Positions 23,545 through 37,400 of a DNA stretch of 64,000 nucleotides are shown here, piece after piece (within the stretch, counting starts at the first letter, position 1; every line of letters begins with the position of its first letter). The DNA is taken from the NCBI GenBank assembly GCA_030268105.1, contig BSDZ01000094.1:4498501-4562500 (forward strand), read 5' to 3'. The notes below the pieces were generated by a model. It was not told where the DNA came from. It saw only the letters and a list, made by a program, of their open reading frames with translations, and searched no databases. Position numbers and translations under genes: made by a program. The DNA is from Volvox africanus (Eukaryota > Chlorophyta > Chlorophyceae > Chlamydomonadales > Volvocaceae).

Positions 23545-25576
23545 ATGAGTGAAAAGCCTCCGAGTATTGCCGGCGCGAACAGCAATGGCTATCGTGGCAA
23601 GGGGATTTCCTGGGCTCACCTTCGGCACCACGCCGTGGTCTGCTACGGCCAGCACGAAGAGGTATTTCCAGTGCGCAAGGGCGGCCAAGGCACCAGGACT
23701 GCGGGTCTTCATATCCGTGAAATTGCATAAGAAATTGCATAAGAATCTGCATCATCATCTTCGATTCTGCTTTTACTTGGGTGCAACCAGTAGGAAGAGG
23801 GACGTTATTGCAGCGCTATTTGCAAGCCTGCATTGCGGAGCTTGACCGCTATGGTCACCCTGTTAAGGGGTAATTTTACGCGTTTAGCCATCTTTGGGTT
23901 CATGTATTGATAGGCTGGATGCCTGTGTTGCCTTCATTTTCTTCCAGGACCCCGGCTAAGGAGGCTGGATTAGCTCGGTGTTGGCAATCATTTGGCTTTT
24001 CGGACAATGTTAAGGTCACGTCTGCTATAAAGGAAGAGGTGCGGCGGAATGGTTTTCCCCAGTCCATGCGTCCAGACGCATATTATTTCCTTTCGGGAGG
24101 CTCAGCCCTCCAAAGGGAGCAGCCTCCCGGTGCTTACAGCATATTGGCAGCAAGCACTTCAAGCCTTAGTGATGATGCGATATATAGCGTGGAGGACGAT
24201 GTTCGCAACGCCCGCGTGCTGTTCAAGGACACACGACTTTTCTCCACCGCGAAAGGCGCGGAAGTGCTATCACGCATTATCTTCGCATACATCCAACACA
24301 ACCCAACATGCGGTTATTTCAAGGGCTTGGCGAACATCGCAGCTCTTCTCCTAACGGCTTTCGGCAAGGAGCGCGAGGAGCAGGCCTTTTGGACGTTGGT
24401 GGCACTGCTGGAGCGCCGCTTCTTCCCGTACACAAACGGTCAGGTGAGTAAAGGCTGCCTGTCGTTGACCAAGGTTCTACCTTGCGTGTTGTCCGTGTCG
24501 CAACGGTTTGGCCCCATCGTTCTGACGTTCTGCACGGCGATTCGTACCTCCAATAGGTTCCTTCTGGAGCACGGATTGAGGTCCACGTGCTGCAAATGTT
24601 ACTGGAGCAGCGGTTGAATGCGTTGGCGGCGCCGTTGGCAAAACTTGGCGCTGATGCCGTGGAGACACTGTGCTACAACTGGTTCTCCGCGGCTTTTACC
24701 CGCGCGCTACCACATGAGGTAAGAAAGCGGGCTGGAATCCTGCAATGTGCGCCTTCTTTCGCACCTTGTGCTTTAACACTTAAAAGTACGTGGGCAATTT
24801 GATGAGAACTGTGCTTGTGGCCAAGTCTTGAACATGTCTTAATTACGTAGGAGTGGTCCGCTGGGATTGTCGTATCTCGTTGCGTCATGCGAGTTTCATC
24901 GTCAGTCCCATTCCTTGATAATTTCTTTGTTTGGCATATTCACCTGACGCTTCTTCAGTTGGTGCTACGCATCTGGGACTGTGTGGTAGTGGAGGGCCCA
25001 AAGGTGGCTTTACGTGTTGCAATGGCGCTCATCAAGGTACGACTCAGGGTCATTGGTGGGTTTAACATGCATCTTGGCGCTGCATGGGGTTGGGCGGGGG
25101 GCCGTGTACTTCTACTTAATTGGTTGCATGCGGTGGCATGACAATGGGAATGCTTAAGCAACAACCATGGATTTAGTCCAATACGATTTGAAGTAATCAG
25201 TCTGTTCACTTCCCATGTGCAGACGTGCGCTAGCAGTGTTCAAAGCTGCACGAACATCGAGGTCTTAAGCCGGGTCGTGGAGGCACGTCTTTCCCGCTGC
25301 CAGGACGCGAATGCTTTGCTGTCCATTGCCTTCAAGGGCTTAGGAAGCCTTAGCGGCGCAAGTGTTGATGCCGCACGTGCTCGCGCCTCAGCGGCGTTGC
25401 AGCGTGCGCTCTCTATTCAGCTGACGGCACTGGCTCGGGGTGCTGGCTGTAATGCCAGCGGCCCGCTGAGCACTAGCAGTGGGGGCAGCAGCAGTGGCAG
25501 CGGCCGACTGCACCACAAGATCGCGTCTTCGTGGCCATCGCTCAAGACGTCGGGCATTTTTCTCAGTACTGTCTGA
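23545..25576 (+). CDS. TBC-domain protein (putative Rab GTPase-activating protein)
   Basis: TBC domains speed GTP hydrolysis by Rab GTPases in membrane traffic. Exons fit as 23545-23704, 23791-23869, 23948-24443, 24557-24718, 24959-25036 and 25223-25576 (stop TGA). Phases agree through 25036, and the next exon is phase 0. The N-terminus holds the D-R-Y-G motif common before TBC domains. The domain shows G-F-P-Q-S-M-R-P (first motif), D-D-V-R (arginine finger in I-x-x-D-x-x-R), then G-Y-F-K-G-L-A-N-I-A where the family has Y-x-Q-G-M-N, followed by E-E-Q-A-F-W-T-L, L-P-H-E and L-R-I-W-D-C. So the arginine finger is kept but the catalytic glutamine is lysine. The C-terminus is a Ser/Gly-rich tail. 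Family assignment is secure; GAP activity is doubtful. The first exon is the least certain part. Confidence 0.85.
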
Positions 25577-28455
25577 TACGTATGGTGATGTTACTCCCAA
25601 TAGTTAGTAGTGGGAGTTGCTCGATGTTAGCCAAATAGCCAGCGGTCACGTCCCATGGAGTCCTGGCATTCGTGACCTTGCATGGAATCAGCCGGCTGTG
25701 ACATTTCCAAATGAGTTGGCTTGAGATTTAGATGATTGGCGACTGCGTTTTAGTAGGCAGATCCGGAGACTACTACCCCTTTCCATTCAGGGATCCGACT
25801 TGTCTAAAACTTCTGACGGGGATTTGTGTCACGCCATGGCAGTAGATGCTATGTGGGTGAAACGAGAGAGGACGCCGAGAGAACGGCGGCAATGTGGATC
25901 CGGCTGTACCATTTCATTGATATATTTGATTGTGTGTGTGTGTGTCATTGAACGCTATTCTACATCACGTCCCCACGCATACCTATCTTTGGCGCCTGAA
26001 GAGACAAGCGCTGGCGTATACAACTACGATCTGCATGCCTTGGAATCCCGTAACCGAAAGCAATTGACCATTTTTTCTTTCATAATGTCATCGCGGAAGC
26101 CCTTTAGGATGCCGAGTAACATGGATGCGCCAGAGTGTGAAAGTGCAGAGTGTCAGGGAGTAAGTTCCGAAGTGGGAACAACATATTTTACACACCGGTG
26201 ACATCCCCAGTCCCTTACGTTGAATTCGGCGCATCAACCTGGGGAATCACCTTGTATGCCAGCATCTGAGAGCTTTGGAGGTGAAATCATATTCATGGAA
26301 ATTGACGGGGCATGTATACAGCTGTGTTTGCAATGGATCTATGTATGCGCGGATACCTGCAGGAATCTGACGTGTAGGGATCCTACATAACCGCTCCGCC
26401 AATTGTCTTCTATCCGTCACCGGCACCCGTAGCGCATACACACTACGAATTGCGTTTCAATACAGGTGCTGGTTATGTGTCATATCTCACAACAATGATA
26501 ACCTGGGTTTCGAGAATGTCTAGAAGAAGGCCTGGACGAAGTGAACGGATGAGAAGACAAAATGTCTAGAACATGACAAGCCATGACACCTTCAAAACCG
26601 TTTTGCCTCGTCCACACATCGAGCACCTGTTACGCCCGTCATTACTAAGATGAAATGCCATGTGCATTATGCGATTCCTGCAAACAAAAGTGGTCTGTTT
26701 CGAGGGCGCATATGTCCAAATTGCGAGGCTTGTCCAGGAAAGAGCCCCCGGAAATGGAAGCGCACTTTCGCTATGTATACTTAATGACATTTCACTGAGC
26801 CCTCTTAAAGTCATTTCCCAAGATAGCAGCGATAGACCGAGCACTGCCTGGCACGGCCCTCCTTGCCCTCGGCGACTCTCGGCGTCAGGGCCGCGTTACG
26901 AACAGTAAAGCAATTGTGGTTGTTCGAACGTATAAGAAGTGCTACTGATGGTCTGGATGGGACAAACAACGCCATCCGCGCAGAAACGCGTTAAACCAAC
27001 AAAACGCGCGCCTGATGGGTTATATACAATTTTATGCTTGACGCGGCATCCTATTCCACCAAACACACCTAAAGGCATGACCGTTGTTGACAAGAGGCAT
27101 GTACAACGAACAGGCATTTACACATAAGCGGCGTATGAAAGGCAATATTTCAAACTACTACCGATGCAAATAACGCACGACGACGTGTCTCGGGTGACTA
27201 CTACCTTTCCTACTTGCAGTGGCTCAAAACGGGAATAAAAACATACACATTTTACCCATCTGCATTCATTTTACGTCGATCAATTCATTTCGGTATGCCA
27301 AGCGCAAACCCAAGCTGTCAATGCATATCACTGGAAACCACAAATAGCAAACAGGGCGTCGATGGCCTTGTCTGTCACCGAGAACAAACATGTATTCTAG
27401 CTGCGCTCTCACAAAAATAAGCAGCCTCAGGGTATTTATATATCCAAACCTCTGTTCCAAATCCTATCCTAACCCGACAACCGCCTCAAGCAATGTCAAG
27501 TGCAATGTTTCGGTTTTAGTCATTGATGAGAGTGATTACGTAATACAACACCACCTCCAGTACTTGCAAGGCGCTCAACCATATGACTCTGTATGCATTG
27601 CAACACCGCCCAATCTTTAGCCAAACCGCTCCACCATAATCCCCGCCGCCAAAATACAGTCACCTCCTAGGGACCCGCACAGCCTCCTTGAATATAGCCC
27701 TCTATCTGCCGTTCAATTCAATAAGAGGAGCCAATTTGGCAACACACCAGCAAGGCCTCTAGGTATACTATCACGTACGTCAAAGCTCTTGCAAAGACAA
27801 GCTGACGAGCCGGCTTCTGCGAAGGTGTCGATTTGAACGCGTGCAAAACTCGCACGCTTGATTGCTCTAGAGCACACACTGAGCACCTTACTTTCCTGGT
27901 TACGTAGGTTGGATACGGTGGTTCTGCACCTCAATGCATTGGCTAACCCGCTAGTGATGGTCGCAGATGGAGGCATTTGGGGGAGGTGCTCACAGCGCCA
28001 AGAAACGATTGGAAAACATAACGCAGAGACGGGGCTTAGAGGGAGAGGAAAATGCTCAGACGCCCTCTGCTCCTACCCCGCCTAGTGACGGTCTCGACGG
28101 GCCATCACGGGCACGGAGTCGGACCACGTTTGCTTGCGAGATGGAGGCACTATGGTTTGCCAAAGGATGCAGACCTAAAGGGACCCGCCGTATCGAGCCT
28201 TCAGCACACGGGGTACTGGGACGGAACGACCGCGTCCATATATGAATGAACAACGCCAGGGAGGGCCAGAGGAAGCCCCCGGCGGATGAGGGCGTTATGA
28301 AATGTAAGTGCGATTTATCCCAACGGTAGTTCTCCTTGTTAACTCATTTTGGGAGTTCTCATACTGCTCAACCACTTTTACTAATCTGATACTACATTGT
28401 TTGCAGCCAGCTGTACTGCTGATTAACAGTAACATACATGCATAAGTACGCCGCA
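25577..28455. other. Gene-poor intergenic region
   Basis: Nearly 2.9 kb between the convergent TBC and cyclase genes. Open frames here are short, overlap on both strands and show no domain, codon pattern or conserved repeat. I see no tRNA, rRNA or transposase signature. Degraded mobile DNA or unrecognised small genes cannot be excluded. Confidence 0.5.
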
Positions 28456-31400
28456 CTATTCTCCGACAGATGGTGTCAAGCTGTACACGTCATGGATAAC
28501 GACACTTGCGTTACTGAAACGCGCCCTAATGCCGCCACTGCGCAAACCGACACGGCCGGCGTTCAATTCAAGCGAAAGCCGGCACGTGTTGCGACTATTC
28601 CCCGTCCCCGTCCCCGTCCCCGTCCCCGTCCCCGTCCCCGTCCCCGTCCCCGTCCCCGTCCCCGTCCCCGTCCCCGTCCCCGTCCCCGTCCCCGTCCCCG
28701 TCCCCGTCCCCGTCCCCGTCCCCGTCCCCGTCTCCGTCCCCATCCCCATCCCCATCCCCATCCCCATCCCCGTCCCCATCCCCATCCCCGTCCCCATCCC
28801 CATCCCCATCCCCGTCCCCGTCCCCGTCCCCGTCCCTGGCCCCACCTCCCCGCCCACTCCTGGGGCCCGAAACGACTTTCGCAGCGCATCGGTTCGAAAG
28901 CTGTATGAGTTAGGCCGCACCGGGTGATGTCGCTCATTGCCGCTCAAGGATGCACCGCTGCCACCGCCGCTGCCAAGGGCGATGGCGGCGGTGGAGGCAG
29001 TGACGCCCATCGCAGCTACGGCAGAACCATCAACGGTCGATGCACGGCGGTTCCGGCCTGCTCTTCGTATATTGCGTGCGAAGTCCTCCGGCCTGCTGCC
29101 CCCATGGGACTGCATCTGCGGTGCCGTTGTCGGGGTTGGTGGCACCCCATCGTCCGTTCGCTCGCCCAGAGCAGAGGAGGCCGTGGCGCCGCCCCGGTCG
29201 AAAACCCTGCAGAATGGACCCGAGCGCGAAAGCCCGAAGAGGGTGGGGGTGCGGATGAAACATGGGATAGCTGGTCCCGTGTAAGCATTGTCAAATCCGA
29301 CCCTTTTATCCCAAGACAGCGAGAGAGGGTCCAAAGCACTTAGGCGTTGGCGCAACCCGATGCCCGCGCGCCGATTCCAACAGCTTCCCATTATACCTGT
29401 TGGGCCTTTCCCTCCCTCATTCTCTATTCTTGACTCCAAGACTCACCGGCACACATAAGCGCGCGACAGGATCTTCTTCCTCGTGCATATCGCCTCGCTA
29501 TCAGCGCGCGTGAAGGCCAGGAGCTGCGGACGAAATGGCCCCGCGCCCTTTCCAACCGCCCGCAGCCCTGCGGTCTGAGCTGCGGCGGCGGCGGTGCTGC
29601 AGCCATCCCCGCTGTTACCCCTTGTGCCGCGATGAGATTCACCACGGTGCTGGAAAGGGGATGTCTCCGCCTCCCGCTCCTCCTCCTCGAGGGATAAGGC
29701 CCACAGTTGTTCTGCCATGGCCTCATTCCTGGTGGCTTCATCACACAGCACCTGCCCGCTCGCTGCCGCAGCTGCCAGCTTGGCGGCAGCAACCACCGGC
29801 CTGCCGTGATAGGCGAGCATGTGGGTGTGGTCCTGAATGCTCCAGTCCGTGAGGCCCGTGGCGATTCCCGCACGCATTCTGCATATGATTGGGCGTTTAG
29901 GGGGTTGAGTGGTTAACTGGTTGGTCCCGTGGAAGACATGATTTTAATAAACAATCCAACCATAAGACCGTGGAACATGTTGGTGGGCGAGATGTCGCCA
30001 AATCTACCGGTTTCGAGATTGTGTGCGCTAATTAAGCAGAACTGGCTGCATCACAGCCCGGCTGTTGAACGACGGAAGTGGTATTAGCTTGGATATTAGC
30101 TGTCAGTAGGGAGCCGCACATGCTGGAACTGATTATTTCAGGTATGGGGACGTAGCCCCGGGTCAGTATTTAGCAATTTGGTTGCTTAGCCCTCGGTTGA
30201 GTGGGAGGGCCTGCATAGAGTCCCTCAAGCCCCCAGCAATCCCGACTTAAGGACTGTTACGGAGATCTTCACGCAGGGGGGGGCCGGGTTGGGGTGCCCG
30301 CGGCCAGTGCGAGGCCCAATCAGGTATGCAACACACACACACACACATACACACACATACACACACATACACACACATACACACACATACACACACATAC
30401 ACACACATAAAGACACATACGTATTTGGATTTCCCAACCCGGACTCACCTGAGACCCCGCAGCAGGACGATTGGAATCGTTTGAGGTATGGAGGATGACA
30501 CGGAGCCACCCAATGGCGGCTTTCCGCCTCCATCATCGTCGCCACCGTTGTCCTCGTAAGCGGCGGCTTCGTCCACGTGGCGATGTCGCATCACGCCAGT
30601 GGGGTTCCCGATCATCAGGACGGGGACCTCAGGCACTGGTGCAAAGGATGCAGTCGCATCTGTGCGCAGCGGCCGTGAGGTACCTGACCACGAGACAGGC
30701 AGCGACCTACGCACCCGGGCAACGACCTGAAGACAACATGAGGGGGCGCGGGAGGCCAGAGCGGGGCGGCGTGTGGGGTGGGGTAAAGTTGGGCAAATGT
30801 AGCTATTACCGGCCATTGTGGAGCTGTGGGAAGGGGTGTCAAGGAATCAGGTTGGCTGATGGGGCAGAAGATGAAGAGCAACGGACAGGAGAGGGTGAGA
30901 GGGTGAGGGGGTGAGGGGTTGAGAGGGGTGAGAGCAAAATTCAGTTTAGGCCTTCCTACCCACCTCCGCCTCCGCATCCATCAGCGGCTACATAGCCAGC
31001 AACACCCCTTCCTACTCCCAAACCAAATTACAGTCTTTGTGTACGAAATTCGTGTACCTTTTCCTGTGTGGAGGAACGCACGCCTAAATCGGGCCGCGGG
31101 CTTATCGCCTCCGCCGCCCGCCGCAGCGCCGCTGCTTCCAACAATGAGGCCTCTCGCGGGGAGCCATTACATCCCTCCGCCCATGGCGGAACCGCAAGAC
31201 CAAGGGCTCCGCTGGCAGCAGCGATCGCCGAGAAAGGACTCTGCTGGCGCATAGATGCAAGACCAGGAGACCCGTCCATAGACCCCCCTTGGGCGCTGCC
31301 GCAGCCGCTATAGGCGGAACGCGCTTCGGGGCAGTTGGTGTTTACCGGCACGCAGAACGCAGACGCCCCATACTCGGCTACCGTCGCCGGTGCCGCCGCA

Positions 31401-34400
31401 GCATCGGGACCCATTAACGTCTTTGCACCAGAAGCGCATGCAGGGACAGCGCCACCATCGCCGCCATTGCCGCTATTACTGCCGCGGTCACTGCTGCCGC
31501 CGGCCTCAGCAGCGCCGGCTAGGATAAAGCCCCCAACGCTGAAGGATTGGCTTTGATTAATGCTTTTGGAGGCAACGTTTGTCATCGTTGCTGCATAGTG
31601 GCGGCTGAGTCCTGAGCTTGTGGTGTTGGGGCAAATCTGGCGGCGCCGCCACCCGGCGCCGGCCCCGGCGGTGGTGGCAGAGATGACCTGTGCTGCCGCT
31701 GTCGCCACCGGTGTTGTCACCGAGCCGCTCTCTGTAGGGGCCTCACCCGCATAGATTTCCCCACCAGAAGTTTCCGATGACTCCATGGCCCCGGCGATCG
31801 GGGCCAGGCCTTTTTGGGACAATGCACGTCGTGAGCGGCATTCCTGGCGGCGGAGCATGAGGAAAGTGGCAAAGCTGCCACCGCTGGCGGGGCGCGCCTC
31901 GCTGGAACCACCGCTGCCGCCAGGCCTGCATCTCCAGGCACTGACGTTGCTGCCTGACGGCCCCGCTGTGCACAGGTACTGCTGCGTGGACGACTGCGGC
32001 CGGCTGGAAGGGGAAGAGGCAGCGGCAAGAGTGGCAGCGGTGGCGGTAGCGCCGCCAGCAGTTTCGGGCTCCGCGTAAAAGCAGGCATTTAGGCTGCGGC
32101 GGCGGGTGCGCCTGGTGGATGCATTCCCTGAGACTGATGGGTCGAGTGCGGCCCTATTGGCCTCCACCACCTCGCAGAGCTCATGGCTCAACAGTTCCTG
32201 CAAACCAGCGGGACAAAAAATGTCGTGAAGGACTGTAATCCCGACTGTCGTACCTTGTGATACACCGACATCATATGCTCAGAGGACATGAAGAGGAGGA
32301 GGAGGAGTAAGGAGCTGACACCCCAGTGCAGGAAGGCGGACCGCAACCCAGACAACCCTTGGTTTCCACTCACGCATTGCGGCTCACAAATAAATCGTAA
32401 TGATAGCAGTGTGCTGTGCTGTGATATCATCGTGCCATGTTGAGGGTATCAGATTACATCACATTATACTACATCAAATATAGGGGCCTGTGCTGCAACG
32501 GCAACGGCGGCGGCAACACCACATGATACCACAAGGTCTGCCATTTCCGGCTCCGTCCTTGCCGTCCCTTCCTATGTCCTGCCCTATGGCTCCCCCCCCT
32601 CCGCACCACCGCACCACCGCACTACCGCACCACCGCACCACCGCACCACCGCACTACGCTCGCTCACCGGAGGCCAGGGTGCAGTTAACAGCTCCCTCCG
32701 GAGTCCCTCCGCCCAATGTGCTGCCGCCGCTGCCGTTGTGAAAACGGCGCAGACCTGGCCACGATCTCCAGCTGCTCCATCAGGGGCCTGTGCGGGCGGG
32801 GTGGTGCGGGCGGGGTGAGCTAAAGATTTTGAGGGTTTGGATCCAAAGGAGGACGAGGAATGGTTATAAGGAGCTCCCCATCCCCCTCAAAAAAAGGAGC
32901 CTCCTCCCCCTCCCCCTTCCCCACATTCTGCCCTCTAGTCACCATAGATACCGGGACAGATACGTCGCGTACAGTAGTTCACTACCCGCGCATCCACCAC
33001 TCTCACCCTTTCAGGCCCCATACCTCACCTTGTAGCCGACACCGAAGGCGCTCACGCGCTGCAGCTGTGCCGCCGCCGCTGCCTGGAGTACGAGCAGCGC
33101 TTCCTCTGCCACATCCCGATTCCAGGCCAGCAACGTGCTCACCGCCGGAAACTGTACAAAAGCAAATGACACGTGCCCAAATGGAGCATCGTACACATCG
33201 CATAGCGGTGTTGCCCCGGGCGGGACGCGCAGAGGGGGCAGCAGCGCCAGCCGTGGTGACAAGCTGGGGCTCGTGACCCAGTACACGCTGCGGTATCCCA
33301 CCGCCGTCAACCTGGTGGCGATGGACGTGCAGACGATGGAGGTAGCGCCGCCGCCGCAGGTACTGCCGTTCAACGTCTGCGACGTATCCGTAGCGCCCAG
33401 CAGACCGCTTGTTAGCTGCACTGGAGACTGACGCAACGAGGCCACGATGGACATGTCGGACTGCGTGTTGGAGGCGCCGAAGCTGCTCATCAGACCTACA
33501 GGAGAGGCAGCAAATGGATCAACGGTGGATGCGGCGGCGGCGGCGGCGGCGGCGGCGGCCGTGGCAGCGGCCGTGGCAGCAGTGATGGTGACGGCGACGG
33601 TGGCGGCGGTGGTGTTTGGGCGATTTACCGCGGTGCTGTACAGCCCCGCTGGCCGCTGGCCGCCGCCGCTGGCCGGTCGCGGCAGCTCGTAGGTTCCCAG
33701 GTGGAGGATCTGCAGCCGCCAACGGACGCGGGTGAGGGACGGAACTGAGGGACGGAAGGAAACTCAGGTTCGGGTGCGGCAGTGTTGGAAAGTGGAATTC
33801 CCACGCCGCCTTGCTCGTCTTCCCCAACCCGAATGCCCAATCAGCCTAGCCAGAGCAAGAGCCGAGCAGAGCTTATTTCCTCGCCAGACTGCGTGGGGGG
33901 CCCCTGCCTGCCTGCCTGCCTTCCAGCCTAGCATCACAAGGCTATTTGGATACCAACCCAAAATTTCGCGATTCCAATTGAATTTCCCCTCCCCTGGCAA
34001 TGGTTTCCTTCAGACAGTTTTTTGAGGTCCAAGCTTTAAGCCACGTACCATGGTGCCACTCGGCCGACCACTGCCTGTCCCACCACATTCCAAATCCAAT
34101 TGTTCCTTGGCGGTTTCGCTCATCAACACCTGGCCGCCGTGGGCCATGTCCGCCAGTGCTTTGCATGCCGCCACGCACGGCCCACCGTACACCATGCGCG
34201 CGGCGGCAGTGTTGTACTGCAGCTCCGAAGCCGACGGCAGTGCCCAGGAGATACCCACCCGCACGCGCAGGCCCCTGCGCTCAGGCATCATGTCACGACA
34301 TGGCAGTGGAAGCGGTAACCCCGGACCCAAGGGAGACGACCCTAACCAAGACGCAAGGGTGAGCTTGCCCCTGTACAATCATCCCGTACAGTCACCCCGT

Positions 34401-37400
34401 ACAGATTCTGTCCGTCACCGATTGTGGAACAAACCGTCCGTCATGCGTGATAATACACTTGGCATCCAGGACCCCATCCAGGCCTACATTCCCAGACATA
34501 TTACTGACCCAGCAATGCACACGATTCGATTGAGGTTCCGAAACCGCCCACGCACCTAAAAACAAGCCCTGACACCGCTGCCAATTTGTGATTGATGCCA
34601 GAGGTCATAAGGGAAGATCCGGACGGTGCCACTGCTATCGCTGGCGGTGGCCCCCCCGCCGCTCCAACACCCGAAGCCGCCGCCGTCGCCATCGCTGCAG
34701 ACCACTGCCGTGCAATCCTGCTACTTCCGGCGGCCCCACAGCCACCGGGCGCCGCAGCAGCCACTTTCAACAATTGGCCCAGTGTAAGAGTTGTCTCAAT
34801 GGTGCTCAGGTCGCAGGCGGCGCAGCCGGCGCCATCCATCATGCGAACTCGCGCCTTGCCGGAGGCCAGCCCCGCCGCCGTCACCGCCGCCGCAGACCCT
34901 GCGCCACCTGCGGCAGCGGTGCCACCTGCGGCGCCGTCAAGCTCTGCATCTCGTTGTGCCAGACTCGTACCGGCAAAAGAGAAGCCCTGGCGGCCGTTGC
35001 GGCTAGCTCGATACGGGCTGCGCTCCCGGTTCTTCGTGTCGCCGTCAAGAACGCAGCCAGTATCGGTGTCGCCATACACAACGCCCATGTTATCGGTAAT
35101 GTCCACGGAAGCTGTCAGCAGCATCGCGGGGGCCGGCAACGTATCCTCCACGGCATGCCAAGTGGCTGCCAAGGCGGCGGCAGCAACGGCGCTTGAGGGC
35201 ATAAGTTGTTGCTGCCACCCCTGGTGCTGCTGCTGCTGCTGCCGCCTGTGCCGCTGCTGGCTGCCCTGCTGCTGTTGCTCCCGCGCCTGGTGGGGCAGCT
35301 GCGAGGGCGATAGCTGCACCGGCTGGGAATCCTCCCTCACGTTCGAAGCCTCGTCCATGCCCTCCTCTATGGGGACACGCATCGATTGTGATGGGGCCAA
35401 CTTCCAGGAAGGTGCAGATCGTTGCAAACGTTCAAACACCGGAACCTCCTTGCGGTGCGTGAAGAAGAGGAATGACCCACAGAACTGTCCAGCGCGTAAG
35501 TTCGTGGCCCCCGAGGACATTGACGGCGGCGGCAGCTGCCGCTGTGTCAACCTTGTAGGCGAGGAGGCTGGAGGGGCTGATGGTGCCGCGGATAAGGGAG
35601 CGAGCATCAACTCGCGAACACTCCTGATGCCGACGCCCCCAATATCAGCATCGGTATCATCCGTGGGTGTCGGTGCCAAGGCCGTCGGCTCTTCCACGCA
35701 TTCCGCTTCCTCACAGGTCATGACATGACGCGCATGCGACACTACCTCCGCTGCGGTTAGTCCAGCGCTGGGCTGATGCGGCCAAGATGGTGGTGGAGCA
35801 GCCGCAACCGGCGACGGAAGCGATGGCGGCGACCGCAGACTGTCGATACCGCCAGCGAAGCTGCCCCGATCCTCAGCAGCTTTCACTGATGCCGTTCGCG
35901 GCCGAGGCTGATCGGGGATACATCCGCCGCCGCCGCCGTAGCCTCTGTCTACCAACCTGTTGCGCATGGGCGGCGGACCAGCGGGACGCAATAGTGCCAA
36001 GCGGACAGTTGCTATCCGTGATTGCCGCACTGAACTGTCGCCTCCGCTACAGGTGACGTCGTCCGTGAGATGCCGCGCTGAAGTGGTAGGGTCAGAGGTG
36101 CCGTACTGAGCCGCCTTCTTGCAACTTACAGAGCCACCGCTGCCGCCGCCATCTCCGTCTCCAGGGTCTGCCGCGTCAGAAGTCCACACGCCGCGGGTTT
36201 CTCGCCCCGCCAGGATGGACCGAAGAGAAACAGGCCGCAACGGCCGGGGAGGTCTAGCGTGGTTCTCGCTGCCCACGCTGCTGAATGACACCGCTCGGCT
36301 CACGGCGCCGCCGGCACCGCCACCGCCGGCACCGCCACCGCCGCTGTTCCGGTCTTCCAGTGCCGTTGACGCCATCGCCGCTGATTGATCACACCACAGT
36401 CCAGTCCCAGCGTCGGACATTCGGCACGGCGACTCGGCGCCCCCGCCCCCACCGCCGTTGCCGTTGCAATTGCCGTTGCCTCGACCGCCGCCGCTACTGC
36501 CCACAATGATGTTCCCCGCCGGCGACGACGACAACAATGAATAGTCCTGCAGTGCCGCCGCCGCGCCCCGGCCACTCGCTGCGCGGCCTGACATTGTTAG
36601 CGACCTCAGCCACCGTGGCATGCCGCCTGACACTGCACCTTCCCCAGCTGACGGCATCACACCGCCCATCAGGCTACCCATACGGCTGTGGTTGCCCGAG
36701 GGCGGCCTAGACCGGCAGGTGGCGCCCTCCTCGCACATGGTCATCACTGACCGGCTGCGGAATGTGCCCGTGCCGATACTGTAACGCAAGCTGCGTTCGC
36801 CCAGAACCAGCCGGCTAGTGAACGGGAATCCTTCAGGCAGGTCCGAGGACACAGCGCTGCATGACTGCATTTTTGTGCGGCCGCGACCGCGATGGCGGTG
36901 GCGGTGATGGGGTTCGGGATTCGGAGTCAAGAGTCAGTCAGATCCACGTCGAACACACCACGCTGACAAGTAATGAGAACATCTACGTATCCCTGCTGAA
37001 TGATTGAGAACAAGGCGACGGATGCAGTGAAGTCCTGTTTGTCATGTAACCAGTCTATCCTGGTTGGGCCCCTCCGATTCGCTACGTGAAAGTAATTTTG
37101 GAACAGAGGACGAAGCGGGACTGAAGGACTGTTCGCGGAGCCGCTTGCCGGCACAAACACAGCTTGCCTGGCGGCGCCTGCCTCCGACTGAGGCGGCACG
37201 GCAGGGCAGGACAAGGGACAAGGAGGCTAACAAAGGTCTGAAGTCCACACTTCCGCACATTTCCAGCCGCTGCTAATGCGGGCTTTGTTTCCTAAGCGTC
37301 TAGAATGTCTTCTATATGTTGTATTCTTTCCCCTCCCCTCCCCACCAATACGCATACACACACACACACACACACGCACACATGTTCCCTTCGTACCGGG

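Noticed and set aside
25800..26201. 133-residue plus-strand open frame
   Set aside because: It contains a TG-repeat-derived Val-Cys run, has no domain or splice context, and lies in AT-richer gene-poor DNA. Probably chance.
27713..28253. Overlapping open frames on both strands in the gene-poor region
   Set aside because: Neither strand shows a family motif, a consistent exon structure or a poly(A) signal, so no gene was called.
28438..28927. Plus-strand open frames encoding Pro-Arg or Val-Pro repeats
   Set aside because: They are produced by the CCCCGT hexanucleotide array being open in every frame. The minus-strand frame is the one that continues from cyclase exons.
30330..30418. CRISPR-like regular repeat
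   Set aside because: The ten-base period has no unique spacers. It is a microsatellite.
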